Shown here piece after piece: positions 20,563 through 29,999 of a DNA stretch of 43,704 nucleotides. Source of the DNA: Trabulsiella odontotermitis (GTDB taxonomy: Bacteria > Pseudomonadota > Gammaproteobacteria > Enterobacterales > Enterobacteriaceae). The stretch covers positions 1 to 43,704 of the forward strand of contig NZ_LIFX01000012.1 in assembly GCF_001297775.1 (NCBI RefSeq). The letters are read 5' to 3'. The notes under the pieces are model-generated. The model was not told the DNA's origin and made no database searches. It saw only the letters and a program-made list of their open reading frames with translations. Position numbers and translations under genes: made by a program. Numbering within the stretch: position 1 is the first letter of the stretch; every line of letters starts with the position of its first letter.

Positions 20563-20780
20563 TGATGATTGTCGTTTTTCTGGCTACGTTCGTCATCTTT
20601 GCCCTGGTGATCCTGGCGTTGTCACTTGGCTATCTGATCAAACGGAAAAGCATTCAGGGCAGTTGCGGCGGTATTTCGTCGCTCGGGCTTGAAAAGGTCT
20701 GTGACTGCCCGGAGCCGTGCGACGCCCGCAAAAAACGCATGGCGCGGGAAGCGCAACGTCAGAATAACCGCATCCTCTGA
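20562..20780 (+). CDS. nqrM: Na+-NQR maturation protein NqrM
   Basis: A 72-aa protein with one N-terminal membrane helix (about 3-24) and a short cytoplasmic tail with four cysteines, Cys35, Cys47, Cys49 and Cys53 (SCGG, CDCPEPC). NqrM is needed for Na+-NQR assembly and is thought to deliver iron to the NqrD/NqrE cysteines. In Vibrio it follows apbE in the operon; here it follows nqrF directly, in a one-base TGATG overlap with GGAGG before it. The second ATG (20565) is an alternative start. Confidence 0.93.
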   Translation: MMIVVFLATFVIFALVILALSLGYLIKRKSIQGSCGGISSLGLEKVCDCPEPCDARKKRMAREAQRQNNRIL

Positions 20781-20785
20781 TTTTT

Positions 20786-20806
20786 CCCTCTCCCGGCGGG
20801 AGAGGG
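20786..20806 (+). other. hairpin after the nqr operon
   Basis: CCCTCTCCC/GGGAGAGGG with loop GGC, six bases past the nqrM stop. It is a common enterobacterial intergenic stem-loop. Only TTAT follows, so it is at best a partial terminator and probably also protects the mRNA 3' end. Confidence 0.65.
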
Positions 20807-20835
20807 TTATCCGCGCTTTTTATTCTCTGTTATTT

Positions 20836-20855
20836 TGCTGTATACTTATCCAGTG
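20836..20855 (+). promoter_or_regulatory. LexA box of dinB
   Basis: TGCTGTATACTTATCCAGTG carries CTGT-N8-CCAG, one base off the CTGT-N8-ACAG core and nearly the E. coli dinB SOS box. It overlaps a likely -10 (TATACT, 20841-20846), so LexA would block the promoter until SOS induction. Confidence 0.9.
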
Positions 20856-20872
20856 GTGAGTGAGGGCTAACT

Positions 20873-21928
20873 ATGCGCAAAATAATCCATGTCGATATGG
20901 ACTGCTTTTTCGCAGCGGTAGAGATGCGGGATAATCCGTCTCTGCGTGACATCCCGATTGCCATTGGCGGCAGCCGGGAACGCAGAGGCGTTATCAGTAC
21001 CGCCAACTATCCGGCGCGGAAATATGGTGTGCGCAGCGCTATGTCAACGGCGATGGCGTTCAAGCTCTGCCCGCACCTCACCCTGTTGCCTGGTCGCGGC
21101 GAGGCATATAAAGAGGCCTCGCTCCACATTCGTGAAATCTTCTCCCGTTATACCTCGCTGATTGAACCGTTATCCCTCGATGAGGCTTATCTGGATGTCA
21201 CTGACAGCATCCATTGTCACGGCTCGGCGACGCTGATTGCGCAGGAGATCCGCCAGACGATTTTTAAAGAGTTGCAGTTAACGGCGTCGGCAGGAGTGGC
21301 GCCGGTAAAGTTTCTTGCCAAGATCGCCTCCGATCTCAACAAACCTGACGGTCAGTATGTGATTACTCCGGCTGACGTCCCTGAGTTTCTGCGCACGCTA
21401 CCGCTCGGGAAAATCCCCGGTGTGGGTAAAGTCTCCGCTGCAAAGCTGGAAAGCATGGGACTGCGCACCTGTGAAGATGTGCAGAAAAGCGATCTCGCCG
21501 GGCTGCTTAAACGGTTTGGTAAATTTGGCCGGGTGCTGTGGGAACGCAGCCAGGGTATCGACGAACGCAGTGTGAATAATGAACGTCTGCGCAAATCGGT
21601 CGGTGTTGAGCGAACGCTGGCGGAAGATATTCACGACTGGTCAGACTGCGAAGCCATCATTGAACAGCTCTATCCCGAACTGGAACGCCGTCTGGCGAAG
21701 GTCAAACCGGATCTGCTGATTGCCCGTCAGGGCGTCAAACTCAAGTTCAATGATTTCCAGCTCACCACCCAGGAACATGTCTGGCCGCAACTGAATAAAG
21801 ACGATCTCATCGCCACGGCGTATAAAACCTGGCATGAACGGCGGGGAGGGCGCGGTGTAAGGCTGGTGGGGTTACACGTGACGTTGCTGGATCCGCAAAT
21901 CGAGCGGCAACTGGTGCTGGGATTGTAA
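20873..21928 (+). CDS. dinB: DNA polymerase IV
   Basis: A 351-aa Y-family translesion polymerase induced by SOS. Catalytic carboxylates are Asp8 in [12 protein letters not shown] and Asp103-Glu104 in SLDEAYLDV; the steric-gate aromatic Phe13 follows in CFFAAVE. The little-finger domain fills the C-terminal third, and the last residues QLVLGL are the beta-clamp-binding motif. Same length as E. coli DinB. Only the LexA-controlled promoter precedes it; the E. coli downstream genes yafN-yafP are absent and pepD follows convergently. Confidence 0.98.
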   Translation: MRKIIHVDMDCFFAAVEMRDNPSLRDIPIAIGGSRERRGVISTANYPARKYGVRSAMSTAMAFKLCPHLTLLPGRGEAYKEASLHIREIFSRYTSLIEPLSLDEAYLDVTDSIHCHGSATLIAQEIRQTIFKELQLTASAGVAPVKFLAKIASDLNKPDGQYVITPADVPEFLRTLPLGKIPGVGKVSAAKLESMGLRTCEDVQKSDLAGLLKRFGKFGRVLWERSQGIDERSVNNERLRKSVGVERTLAEDIHDWSDCEAIIEQLYPELERRLAKVKPDLLIARQGVKLKFNDFQLTTQEHVWPQLNKDDLIATAYKTWHERRGGRGVRLVGLHVTLLDPQIERQLVLGL

Positions 21929-21957
21929 AAACGCCCGGCACGTTGACGTTGCCGGGC
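21927..21957 (-). terminator. pepD terminator
   Basis: On the minus strand: GCCCGGCA/TGCCGGGC (21950-21957 with 21933-21940), inner ACG/CGT pairing, then G and a T5 run. It may also serve dinB, though the plus side has only ATTAT after the stem. Confidence 0.8.
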
Positions 21958-21970
21958 ATTATGCACGATG

Positions 21971-23428
21971 TTACTTCGCCGGAATCGCTTTCAGCAGTTC
22001 CGTCAGCAGTGTCCAGTACTGACCCACGCTTTCGATATGTACCTGCTCATCCGGAGAGTGCGGACCGGTGATGGTTGGCCCGATGGATACCATGTCCATT
22101 TCCGGATACGGTTTTTTGAACAGACCGCATTCCAGACCGGCGTGAATGATCTGAATGTTCGGCGTCTTGTTGAACAGACGCTGATAGGTTTCACGCACCA
22201 GATGCATCACCGGCGAGTTGGCATCCGGCTGCCAGCCAGGATATGCGCCTCTGGCGTCGGTTTTCGCGCCCGCCAGTTTACCCAGCGAATCCAGCATGCT
22301 GACCACATAGTCTTTACCGCTGTCGATCAGGGAACGCACCAGGCAATGGATTTGCACGTTGTCGTCGGTCATGGTGACAACGCCCACGTTCAGGGAGGTT
22401 TCCACCACGCCTTTCGCCACGTCAGAGTTACGGATCACACCGTTCGGCGTCGCATTCAGCAGACGAATAAACCCGTCACGGGATGGCGCGGTCAGTGCCG
22501 CGTGGTCATCGCTGACGGCGTCCAGCAGCACAACCAGGTTCTTCTCTTTTGCTGCCAGTTCGTTTTTCAGGATCTCCTGATATTGGCTTACCAGCGCTTT
22601 CAGTGCATCGGCTTTATCCGCCGCGACTGCCACGGTGGCGAACGCTTCACGCGGGATGGCGTTGCGCAGGGTACCGCCGTTGAAATCGATCAGACGCAGA
22701 TCCAGTTCCTGTGCATGACCGGCGAGGAAACGCGCCAGCAGTTTGTTGGCGTTACCCAGACCGACATGGATTTCACCGCCGGAGTGACCGCCTTTCAGCC
22801 CTTTCAGCGTCAGCTTAAAGCGCTGGAAACCCGCCGGAACCGCTTCACGGGTCAACGGCAGGTCAGAGGTGAAGTCAATCCCACCGGCGCAGCCCATGTA
22901 GATTTCACCTTCTTCTTCGGAGTCGGTGTTGATCAGGATGTCTGCCTGCAGCCAGTTGGGCTGAAGACCAAAGGCGCCATCCATTCCCGCTTCTTCGGTC
23001 ATGGTCAGCAGCACTTCCAGCGGACCGTGCTGAACGGAATCATCTGCCAGCACCGCCAGTGCGGAAGCCATACCGATGCCGTTGTCGGCGCCGAGCGTCG
23101 TGCCGCGCGCTTTGACCCATTCGCCGTCGATGTACGGCTGAATCGGATCTTGGGTGAAGTCATGCACGGTGTCGTTATTTTTCTGCGGAACCATGTCGAG
23201 GTGCGCCTGCAGGACCACCGGTTTGCGGTTTTCCATACCGGCACTGGCGCCTTTGCGGATCAGAATATTGCCAACCTGATCGCGCTCAGCGTGCAGGCCT
23301 TTTTCCTTCGCCCAGCCCATGATGTGTTCAGCAAGTTTTTCTTCGTGGTAGGACGGGTGCGGAATGGAACAAATTTTGGCAAAAATATCCCAAAGCGGTT
23401 GCGGGGATAATTGAGACAATTCAGACAC
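21971..23428 (-). CDS. pepD: aminoacyl-histidine dipeptidase (peptidase D)
   Basis: A 485-aa cytosolic zinc peptidase of the M20C family that cleaves Xaa-His dipeptides such as carnosine. Metal and catalytic residues: His76 and Asp78 in LQAHLDMV, Asp115 in LGADNGIGM, Glu145-Glu146 in MTEEAGMDG, plus a late His in the IIHAGLECGLF block. Same length as E. coli PepD. Start codon is GTG at 23428 with AAGGAGAC before it, as in E. coli. Divergent from gpt across 238 bases. Confidence 0.97.
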   Translation of the reverse strand: MSELSQLSPQPLWDIFAKICSIPHPSYHEEKLAEHIMGWAKEKGLHAERDQVGNILIRKGASAGMENRKPVVLQAHLDMVPQKNNDTVHDFTQDPIQPYIDGEWVKARGTTLGADNGIGMASALAVLADDSVQHGPLEVLLTMTEEAGMDGAFGLQPNWLQADILINTDSEEEGEIYMGCAGGIDFTSDLPLTREAVPAGFQRFKLTLKGLKGGHSGGEIHVGLGNANKLLARFLAGHAQELDLRLIDFNGGTLRNAIPREAFATVAVAADKADALKALVSQYQEILKNELAAKEKNLVVLLDAVSDDHAALTAPSRDGFIRLLNATPNGVIRNSDVAKGVVETSLNVGVVTMTDDNVQIHCLVRSLIDSGKDYVVSMLDSLGKLAGAKTDARGAYPGWQPDANSPVMHLVRETYQRLFNKTPNIQIIHAGLECGLFKKPYPEMDMVSIGPTITGPHSPDEQVHIESVGQYWTLLTELLKAIPAK

Positions 23429-23592
23429 GGTAAGTCTCCTTACGGCTTACTGCAAAAGTCGCTTGCAGGTATAGGGTTAGCATATTGCGATACAGCGGTG
23501 AGAATACCACTTTCTTACTGTTCTGGTAGAACAAACCACGTAAAAAGGCACCTGTGTTCCGCTTAGCACTGGTTTTTAGTGCGTCAGATCTC

Positions 23593-23598
23593 TATAAT
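23593..23598 (+). promoter_or_regulatory. -10 element of the gpt promoter
   Basis: A perfect TATAAT, 68 bases ahead of the gpt start. The -35 region is poor (TGGTTT at 17-bp spacing), so this is a tentative promoter. The rest of the pepD-gpt gap shows no gene. Confidence 0.5.
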
Positions 23599-23666
23599 CT
23601 CGCGCAACCTTTTCCCCCTCGAACACTTTTTAAGCCGTAAATATACAGGCTGGGACTTCTTATATC

Positions 23667-24125
23667 ATGAGCGAAAAATACGTCGTCACCTGGGACATGT
23701 TGCAGATCCACGCCCGTAAACTGGCAGGTCGTTTGCTGCCAGCTGAGCAATGGAAAGGCATTATTGCCGTTAGCCGTGGTGGTCTGGTACCGGGTGCGCT
23801 GCTGGCGCGTGAATTGGGTATTCGCTATGTTGATACCGTTTGCATCTCCAGCTATGACCATGACAACCAGCGCGAGCTGACCGTGGTGAAACGCGCAGAA
23901 GGCGACGGCGAAGGCTTCATCGTGATCGACGATCTGGTGGATACCGGCGGTACAGCGGTGGCTATCCGCGAAATGTACCCAAAAGCACATTTCGTCACTA
24001 TCTTCGCAAAACCGGCAGGCCGTCCGCTGGTCGATGATTATGTGATTGATATCCCGCAGGATACCTGGATTGAACAGCCGTGGGATATGGGCGTGGTCTT
24101 CGTTCCGCCTATCTCTGGCCGTTAA
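23667..24125 (+). CDS. gpt: xanthine-guanine phosphoribosyltransferase
   Basis: A 152-aa purine-salvage enzyme that joins PRPP to guanine, xanthine and less well hypoxanthine. The PRPP motif [13 protein letters not shown] is at residues 84-96 with Asp88-Asp89; ISRGG-type [11 protein letters not shown] at 33-43 and the base-binding [12 protein letters not shown] near the C-terminus complete the family pattern. Same length as E. coli Gpt. Own terminator follows. Confidence 0.97.
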   Translation: MSEKYVVTWDMLQIHARKLAGRLLPAEQWKGIIAVSRGGLVPGALLARELGIRYVDTVCISSYDHDNQRELTVVKRAEGDGEGFIVIDDLVDTGGTAVAIREMYPKAHFVTIFAKPAGRPLVDDYVIDIPQDTWIEQPWDMGVVFVPPISGR

Positions 24126-24139
24126 TCCTGCCGCTCCAG

Positions 24140-24169
24140 CGCCCGGTTTGACCGGGCGTTGTTCTTTTT
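24140..24169 (+). terminator. gpt terminator
   Basis: Stem CGCCCGGT/ACCGGGCG (24140-24147 with 24151-24158), loop TTG, then TTGTTCTTTTT. It separates gpt from frsA. Confidence 0.88.
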
Positions 24170-24220
24170 GGCGTCTGACGCGTTACAATAGGAACAGTAT
24201 CGTTCTCACGGAGACCCGCG

Positions 24221-25465
24221 ATGCCAGAGGCTAATCTCAGCGAAATTCTGTTTAAACCCCGATTCAAACATCCGGAAACGTCCACGCTGGTTCGACGTTT
24301 TAACCATGGCGCGCAACCTGCGGTTCAGTCTGCGCTGGACGGTAAAAACGTCCCGCACTGGTACCGGATGATGAACCGCCTGATGTGGATCTGGCGTGGT
24401 ATCTCGCCGCAGGAGATCCTCGATGTGCAATCGCGCATTGTGATGAGCGATGCCGAACGTACTGACCCTGATCTTTACGACACGGTGGTGGGGTATCGCG
24501 GGGGCAACTGGATTTTCGAGTGGTCAAAACAGGCGATGCTCTGGCAGCAAAAAGCGATGCAGGAAGCGGATCCTGAGCGTTGCGGTCGTCACTGGCTGCA
24601 TGCCTCCAATCTATACAGCATCGCGGCCTATCCGCATCTGAAAGGTGACGATCTGGCTGATCAGGCGCAGGCGCTCGCGAATCGTGCCTATGAAGAGGCT
24701 TCGCAGCGGCTGCCCGGTGAAATGCGCCAGCTGGAGTTTTCCATCCCCGGTGGGGCGACGGTAACCGGTTTTCTGCATATGCCGAAAGGCAAAGGACCGT
24801 TTCCGACGGTACTGATGTGCGGAGGGCTTGATTCGCTGCAAAGCGATTATTACACCCTTTTTGAAAATTATCTGGCGCCATTGGGAATCGCGATGCTGAC
24901 GCTGGATATGCCGTCTATCGGATTTTCTTCCAAATGGAAACTCTCCCAGGATTCCAGCCAGCTTCACCAGCACGCGCTGAAATCGTTGCCCGATGTCCCG
25001 TGGATTGACCATACCCGTGTCGCGGCGTTTGGCTTTCGCTTTGGCGCCAACGTGGCGGTCCGGCTGGCCTACCTTGAATCACCGCGCCTGAAAGCGGTGG
25101 CCTGTCTTGGCCCGGTAGTGCACAGTTTGCTGGTGGATCCGCAGCGTCAGGGCAGCGTGCCTGAAATGTATCTCGACGTGCTGGCGTCGCGCCTGGGAAT
25201 GCACGATGCCTCCGATGACGCGCTGCGCATAGAACTGAATCGCTATTCGCTAAAAACGCAGGGGCTGCTGGGCCGTCGTTGCCCGACACCGGTGCTGTCA
25301 GGTTATTGGCAAAACGATCCATTCAGCCCTGAAGAGGAATCCCGCTTAATCACCGCGTCGTCCGCGCAAGGTAAAATGCTGCATATTCCTTTCAACCCGT
25401 TGTATCGTAATTTTGACAATGGACTGAAAGAAATTGCTAAATGGATCCACAAACAATTTGGTTAA
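24221..25465 (+). CDS. frsA: FrsA family protein (alpha/beta-hydrolase fold)
   Basis: A 414-aa alpha/beta-hydrolase-fold protein (formerly YafA), named fermentation-respiration switch protein after its reported binding to dephosphorylated enzyme IIA-Glc. Fold landmarks: [28 protein letters not shown] and the elbow position [17 protein letters not shown]. That elbow reads GFRFG rather than GxSxG, so the usual nucleophile serine is missing, as in the E. coli protein. Preceded by CGGAGAC; crl follows in the same direction after 57 bases. Confidence 0.95.
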   Translation: MPEANLSEILFKPRFKHPETSTLVRRFNHGAQPAVQSALDGKNVPHWYRMMNRLMWIWRGISPQEILDVQSRIVMSDAERTDPDLYDTVVGYRGGNWIFEWSKQAMLWQQKAMQEADPERCGRHWLHASNLYSIAAYPHLKGDDLADQAQALANRAYEEASQRLPGEMRQLEFSIPGGATVTGFLHMPKGKGPFPTVLMCGGLDSLQSDYYTLFENYLAPLGIAMLTLDMPSIGFSSKWKLSQDSSQLHQHALKSLPDVPWIDHTRVAAFGFRFGANVAVRLAYLESPRLKAVACLGPVVHSLLVDPQRQGSVPEMYLDVLASRLGMHDASDDALRIELNRYSLKTQGLLGRRCPTPVLSGYWQNDPFSPEEESRLITASSAQGKMLHIPFNPLYRNFDNGLKEIAKWIHKQFG

Positions 25466-25522
25466 TAGTTTGCTAAATTTTATCGATTTGGTAAAACAGT
25501 TGCATCACTAAAGGAGATCGCA

Positions 25523-25924
25523 ATGACGTTACCGAGTGGACACCCGAAGAGTAAACTGATTAAGAATTTCGCTGCGCTTGGCCCTTATATTCGCGAAGAA
25601 CAGTGCAAAAACAACCACTTCTTTTTCGATTGCCTTGCTGTTTGTGTAAACGTAAAACCGGCACCGGAGAAGCGGGAATTTTGGGGCTGGTGGATGATCA
25701 TGGAAGCGCAGGAAAAGCGTTTCACCTACAGCTACCAGTTCGGACTTTTCGACAAAGACGGAAAATGGCAGGCCACCGATATTAAAGACAGCGAAGTGGC
25801 GGAGCGTCTGGAAAAGACGCGCAGCGATTTCCATGTCCGGGTGGCGGAACTGCTGACCAAACTGTCTTTACGTTTAGAGCCTGCGGATGACTTTAACGAG
25901 GAAGCGGTCAGACTGACGGCCTGA
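25523..25924 (+). CDS. crl: sigma factor-binding protein Crl
   Basis: A 133-aa cytosolic activator that binds RpoS and promotes RNA polymerase holoenzyme assembly with sigma-S, favouring curli and stationary-phase genes. Conserved blocks: [41 protein letters not shown] (the RpoS-contact region) and [14 protein letters not shown]. Same length as E. coli Crl. RBS AAAGGAG precedes the ATG. It is convergent with phoE. Confidence 0.97.
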   Translation: MTLPSGHPKSKLIKNFAALGPYIREEQCKNNHFFFDCLAVCVNVKPAPEKREFWGWWMIMEAQEKRFTYSYQFGLFDKDGKWQATDIKDSEVAERLEKTRSDFHVRVAELLTKLSLRLEPADDFNEEAVRLTA

Positions 25925-25934
25925 GAATAAAATA

Positions 25935-25964
25935 AGGCGCTTCAGGTGAAGCGCCTTTTTATTT
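25935..25964 (+). terminator. crl terminator (bidirectional with phoE)
   Basis: Stem AGGCGCTTC/GAAGCGCCT (25935-25943 with 25948-25956), loop AGGT, T5 after it and an A-rich left flank, so it can end both crl and the convergent phoE. Confidence 0.92.
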
Positions 25965-25979
25965 TCAGGTATTAATGAA

Positions 25980-27077
25980 TCAGAACTGGTAAACCATACC
26001 AACGGCAACAACGTCATCGGTGTTCAGACCGAGTTTGTTGTCGTCATCCAGCTGGTTAATTTTGTAATCCACGAATGCAGACATGTTTTTATTGAAGTAG
26101 TACGTTGCTGCCACGTCGACATATTTAACCAGATCGACATCGCCCACACCTTCAATATCCTTGCCTTTAGACTGGACATAACCCAGAGACGGGCGCAGAC
26201 CGAAATCGAACTGATATTGCGCTACCACTTCGAAGGCCTGGTTTTTATTAGCGAAACCGCTAACAGAAGTGCTCGCGCCGCCAATCGTTGCAGTACCAGA
26301 AATCGGCGTCATGTTGCGGGTTTCAGCATAAACGGCAGCCAGGTAAATGCTGTTGGCGTCATATTTCAGACCCGTCGTCCAGGCTTCAGCATTAGAACCA
26401 TGACCAAAGCTCTGGTTTTCCTGTGCCAGCGTACGGTCAGAGTTGGCATAAGCCGCACCCAGCGTCAGACCCGTATCGCCAAAGTCATAGCTCAGAGACG
26501 TACCGAAACCGTCGCCGTTAGCTTTGCTGGCGGCGCGGCTGTCGTTCTCGTTTTTGCCCTGATATTGCAGACCCAGTTTCAGACCATCAACCAGACCGAA
26601 GAAGTTGTTGTTACGGTAAGTCGCCATACCGTTACCACGACCGGTCATGAAGTTATCGGTTTTGATATAGGAGTCGTCACCGAATTCAGGGATCATATCG
26701 GTATACGCTGCGACGGTATACAGGATGCCGTAGTTACGACCGTAGTCGAATGAACCGTAATCACCGGCTTTCAGACCCGCGAACGCCAGACGGGTTTTCG
26801 TGGTGTTGGTATCGCCTTCCACTTTGTTCGCCGCGATCTGGTATTCCCACTGACCGTAACCCTGCAGCATATCGTTAATCTGGGTGGCGCCTTTAAAGCC
26901 CAGACGCGCATAAGACTGGTCACCGTCCACACCGTCGTTGTCGCTCATGTAATGCTCAGCTTTGACACGACCGTACAGATCCAGCTTGTTACCATCTTTG
27001 TTATAGACTTCTGCAGCCTGAGCTGAAAGGGAAGCCATCGCGCCTACTATCATTAATGCCAGTGTGCTTTTTTTCAT
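25980..27077 (-). CDS. phoE: outer-membrane porin, PhoE-type
   Basis: A 365-aa trimeric 16-strand porin, induced at low phosphate in E. coli. Signal peptide about 1-21 ([12 protein letters not shown] to AQA), mature start [16 protein letters not shown]-terminal Phe typical of outer-membrane proteins. The frame extends 32 codons upstream, but the ATG at 27077 begins the signal peptide. It is 14 residues longer than E. coli PhoE (351), mostly in one loop ([13 protein letters not shown]). The anion-selectivity lysine of E. coli PhoE (mature Lys125 in NFMTKR) is Gly here (NFMTGR), while a Lys occurs seven residues earlier (YIKTDNF). Position beside crl and proB and two Pho boxes support phoE over ompC/ompF. 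Confidence 0.94.
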   Translation of the reverse strand: MKKSTLALMIVGAMASLSAQAAEVYNKDGNKLDLYGRVKAEHYMSDNDGVDGDQSYARLGFKGATQINDMLQGYGQWEYQIAANKVEGDTNTTKTRLAFAGLKAGDYGSFDYGRNYGILYTVAAYTDMIPEFGDDSYIKTDNFMTGRGNGMATYRNNNFFGLVDGLKLGLQYQGKNENDSRAASKANGDGFGTSLSYDFGDTGLTLGAAYANSDRTLAQENQSFGHGSNAEAWTTGLKYDANSIYLAAVYAETRNMTPISGTATIGGASTSVSGFANKNQAFEVVAQYQFDFGLRPSLGYVQSKGKDIEGVGDVDLVKYVDVAATYYFNKNMSAFVDYKINQLDDDNKLGLNTDDVVAVGMVYQF

Positions 27078-27164
27078 TTTCAATCCCGAGTTTAAAAAAC
27101 GCGCTAATAGTCGTGGGGGGAAAACAAGCCCCGTGAAAATCAGAGAGGTTTTTAACGCGCGGGA

Positions 27165-27182
27165 ATGAAACATTTATGACAA
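27165..27182 (-). promoter_or_regulatory. Pho box of phoE
   Basis: The minus strand reads TTGTCATAAATGTTTCAT, two PhoB half-sites 11 bases apart (TTGTCAT, TGTTTCA) against consensus CTGTCATAWAWCTGTCAY. A -10-like TTAAAA (27155-27150) follows 9 bases on, the spacing expected when a Pho box replaces the -35. Confidence 0.8.
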
Positions 27183-27219
27183 TTTAAGAATACTTTTAAA
27201 TAGTTGTGTTTTCATGTTT

Positions 27220-27237
27220 CCGTCATAAAGTTGTCAA
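27220..27237 (+). promoter_or_regulatory. second Pho box, opposite orientation
   Basis: CCGTCATAAAGTTGTCAA, a strong PhoB-box match on the plus strand, 37 bases upstream of the first and pointing towards proB. E. coli phoE is known to have an additional upstream Pho box in inverse orientation that boosts expression, and this appears to be its counterpart. Confidence 0.75.
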
Positions 27238-27372
27238 ATGTTGCCGTTACGCTTCCTGATCCCGCGCAATAAAGTTCCACCCCTTTTGCCATGAGAGTTG
27301 GCAAGCGGCGGGAGTCCTGTTAAAACGTCTGTTCGATACGGATTTTTCATTTTTATTGAACGGCAGAGAATC

Positions 27373-28476
27373 ATGAGTGACAGTCAGACGCTGGTGGTAA
27401 AACTGGGTACCAGTGTTTTAACGGGCGGATCGCGCCGCCTGAATCGCGCCCATATCGTCGAATTAGTGCGCCAGTGCGCGCAGTTGCATGCCGCCGGGCA
27501 TCGTATTGTGATTGTCACCTCCGGGGCTATCGCTGCCGGACGTGAGCATCTGGGTTATCCTGAACTGCCCGCCACCATTGCTTCCAAACAGCTGCTTGCG
27601 GCGGTGGGGCAAAGTCGACTGATCCAACTGTGGGAACAGCTGTTTTCCATTTACGGTATTCACGTCGGTCAGATGCTGCTGACCCGCGCTGATATGGAAG
27701 ACCGCGAGCGTTTCCTTAACGCCCGTGACACGCTTCGCGCGCTGCTTGATAACAACATCGTGCCGGTCATCAACGAAAACGACGCGGTCGCCACGGCGGA
27801 AATCAAAGTGGGCGATAACGACAACCTTTCCGCGCTGGCTGCCATCCTCGCCGGTGCTGACAAACTGCTGTTGCTGACCGATCAACAGGGGCTGTTTACC
27901 GCTGATCCGCGTACCAACCCGCAGGCAGAACTGATTCAGGATGTGTACGGCATTGACGACGCGCTGCGTGCGATTGCCGGTGACAGCGTCTCCGGTCTGG
28001 GCACCGGCGGTATGGGCACCAAGCTGCAGGCCGCTGACGTCGCCTGCCGTGCAGGCATCGATACCATCATTGCCGCAGGCAGCCGTCCAGGCGTGATTGG
28101 CGATGTGATGGAAGGGCTTTCCGTCGGCACCCGTTTCCATGCGCAGGCCTCGCCACTGGAAAACCGCAAACGCTGGATTTTCGGCGCACCGCCAGCCGGA
28201 GAGATCACGGTTGATGAAGGCGCAACCCGCGCAATTCTGGAAAGAGGGAGCTCATTGCTTCCGAAAGGAATTAAAAGCGTGACAGGTAACTTCTCCCGTG
28301 GTGAAGTGATTCGTATCTGTAATCTCGACGGTCGTGATATTGCCCACGGCGTCACCCGCTACAACAGTGATGCATTGCGCCGCATTGCGGGGCATCACTC
28401 CCAGCAAATCGACGCCATTCTTGGCTACGAGTACGGCCCGGTGGCTGTGCATCGCGACGATATGATCACCCGTTAA
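27373..28476 (+). CDS. proB: glutamate 5-kinase
   Basis: A 367-aa first enzyme of proline synthesis: phosphorylates glutamate to gamma-glutamyl phosphate and is feedback-inhibited by proline. The amino-acid kinase domain (about 1-260) shows [35 protein letters not shown] and [12 protein letters not shown]; a PUA domain fills about 275-360. Same length as E. coli ProB. The frame is open 25 codons upstream, but the ATG at 27373 is the family start. proA follows after 10 bases in one operon. Confidence 0.97.
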   Translation: MSDSQTLVVKLGTSVLTGGSRRLNRAHIVELVRQCAQLHAAGHRIVIVTSGAIAAGREHLGYPELPATIASKQLLAAVGQSRLIQLWEQLFSIYGIHVGQMLLTRADMEDRERFLNARDTLRALLDNNIVPVINENDAVATAEIKVGDNDNLSALAAILAGADKLLLLTDQQGLFTADPRTNPQAELIQDVYGIDDALRAIAGDSVSGLGTGGMGTKLQAADVACRAGIDTIIAAGSRPGVIGDVMEGLSVGTRFHAQASPLENRKRWIFGAPPAGEITVDEGATRAILERGSSLLPKGIKSVTGNFSRGEVIRICNLDGRDIAHGVTRYNSDALRRIAGHHSQQIDAILGYEYGPVAVHRDDMITR

Positions 28477-28486
28477 GGAGCCTCAC

Positions 28487-29740
28487 ATGCTGGAACAAAT
28501 GGGTATTGCGGCCAAAGCGGCCTCTTACCAGCTGGCATTACTCTCCAGCCGCGAAAAAAATCGGGTGCTGGAAAAAATTGCTGATTATCTGGAAGCGCAG
28601 ACCGAAGACATTCTGCATGCTAACGAACAGGATCTCGCCGAGGCGCGTGCGAATGGCCTGAGTGACGCGATGCTGGATCGTCTGGCGTTGAACCCCGCGC
28701 GTTTGCAGGGGATCGCGAACGACGTTCGCCAGGTCTGCCAGCTTGCCGATCCGGTCGGGCAGGTGATTGACGGCGGACTGCTGGACAGCGGCCTGCGCAT
28801 TGAACGCCGCCGGGTTCCGCTCGGGGTGATTGGTGTGATTTACGAAGCGCGCCCGAACGTGACGGTAGATGTCGCCTCGCTGTGCCTGAAAACCGGTAAC
28901 GCGGCGATTTTGCGCGGCGGCAAAGAGACCTGGCGCACCAATGCTGCGACGGTGAAAGTTATCCAGCAGGCGCTGGAAGAGTGCGGATTACCTGCGGGTG
29001 CGGTTCAGGCCATTGAAAGCCCGGATCGTGCGCTGGTGAGCGAAATGCTGCGCCTGGATAAATATATCGACATGATCATTCCCCGCGGTGGCGCCGGTTT
29101 GCACAAGCTATGCCGTGAACAATCAACGATCCCGGTCATTACCGGCGGTATCGGTGTTTGTCATATTTTCGTTGATGAGAGTGCGGAAATTGAACCTGCG
29201 CTGAAGATTATCGTCAACGCGAAAACCCAGCGTCCGAGCACCTGTAACACCGTTGAGACGCTGCTGGTGCACCAGAAGATTGCCGGTGCGTTTCTGCCTG
29301 CGCTGAGCCAGCAGATGGCGAAAAGTGGTGTCACACTGCATGCCGCCGACAACGCCATGGCGCAGTTGCAAGCCGGGCCAGCGAAGGTGGTGGCGGTAGA
29401 ACCCGCGCAGTATGACGATGAATATTTGTCGCTGGATCTGAATGTTAAAGTCGTCAGCGACATTGATGAGGCTATCGCGCATATTCGCCAGCACGGTACA
29501 CAGCATTCCGACGCCATCCTGACGCGTACGCTGCGCCATGCCGATCGTTTTATCAACGAAGTGGATTCCTCGGCGGTCTATGTGAACGCCTCCACCCGTT
29601 TCACCGACGGCGGGCAGTTTGGTCTCGGGGCAGAAGTGGCTGTCAGCACGCAAAAACTGCACGCGCGCGGTCCAATGGGACTGGAAGCGCTGACGACGTA
29701 CAAGTGGATTGGTTTCGGCGACGATACGATTCGTGCTTAA
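28487..29740 (+). CDS. proA: glutamate-5-semialdehyde dehydrogenase (gamma-glutamyl phosphate reductase)
   Basis: A 417-aa NADPH-dependent enzyme of the aldehyde-dehydrogenase superfamily that reduces gamma-glutamyl phosphate to glutamate semialdehyde. The catalytic Cys253 is in [15 protein letters not shown]; cofactor-region [27 protein letters not shown] and the C-terminal [27 protein letters not shown] are typical. Same length as E. coli ProA. RBS AAGGAG precedes the ATG. ProB and ProA pass the labile acyl phosphate between them. Confidence 0.97.
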   Translation: MLEQMGIAAKAASYQLALLSSREKNRVLEKIADYLEAQTEDILHANEQDLAEARANGLSDAMLDRLALNPARLQGIANDVRQVCQLADPVGQVIDGGLLDSGLRIERRRVPLGVIGVIYEARPNVTVDVASLCLKTGNAAILRGGKETWRTNAATVKVIQQALEECGLPAGAVQAIESPDRALVSEMLRLDKYIDMIIPRGGAGLHKLCREQSTIPVITGGIGVCHIFVDESAEIEPALKIIVNAKTQRPSTCNTVETLLVHQKIAGAFLPALSQQMAKSGVTLHAADNAMAQLQAGPAKVVAVEPAQYDDEYLSLDLNVKVVSDIDEAIAHIRQHGTQHSDAILTRTLRHADRFINEVDSSAVYVNASTRFTDGGQFGLGAEVAVSTQKLHARGPMGLEALTTYKWIGFGDDTIRA

Positions 29741-29745
29741 ATGAA

Positions 29746-29802
29746 ACAGGGTGATGCAAAAACAGGCAGTTGGTTACCTGGGTTATTGACGCATCACCCT
29801 GT
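29746..29802. repeat. 12-bp perfect inverted repeat between proA and thrW
   Basis: ACAGGGTGATGC (29746-29757) and GCATCACCCTGT (29791-29802) are exact complements around a 33-base loop that holds a smaller CAGG/CCTG stem. It begins six bases past the proA stop. No T run follows, so it is not a standard intrinsic terminator; it may end proBA in a Rho-assisted way or shield the mRNA. Confidence 0.7.
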
Positions 29803-29851
29803 AAGATTTAACCTTCTACACCGTGATTCACGCTCGTGAACACGTCTCAGG

Positions 29852-29927
29852 GCCGGTATAGCTCAGTTGGTAGAGCAGCGCATTCGTAATGCGAAGGTCG
29901 TAGGTTCGACTCCTATTACCGGCACCA
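29852..29927 (+). tRNA. thrW: tRNA-Thr(CGT)
   Basis: A 76-nt tRNA with encoded CCA, acceptor stem GCCGGTA/TTACCGGC, anticodon CGT at 29885-29887 inside the CGCATT/AATGCG anticodon stem, and T-loop TTCGACT. It sits next to proA as in E. coli, where thrW is the attachment site of prophage CP4-6 and other islands. Everything after it here is accessory. Confidence 0.98.
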
Positions 29928-29933
29928 CTTCAA
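29916..29933 (+). repeat. left attachment-like repeat at the thrW 3' end
   Basis: TTACCGGCACCACTTCAA covers the last 12 bases of thrW and six bases after it. The same sequence with one mismatch recurs at 42523-42540. tRNA 3' ends are the usual crossover sites of tyrosine integrases, so this is read as attL of a 12.6-kb island. Confidence 0.75.
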
Positions 29934-29999
29934 ACACTTCCCCATAGCAAAATTTCGCTTAAGAGGTACTATCTCCATTTCTTAAGCAAAGACAATGCG

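Noticed and set aside
21968..23410. A 480-codon open frame on the plus strand opposite pepD
   Set aside because: It is the antisense of pepD, has no RBS or family motifs, and pepD on the other strand has full catalytic motifs and family length.
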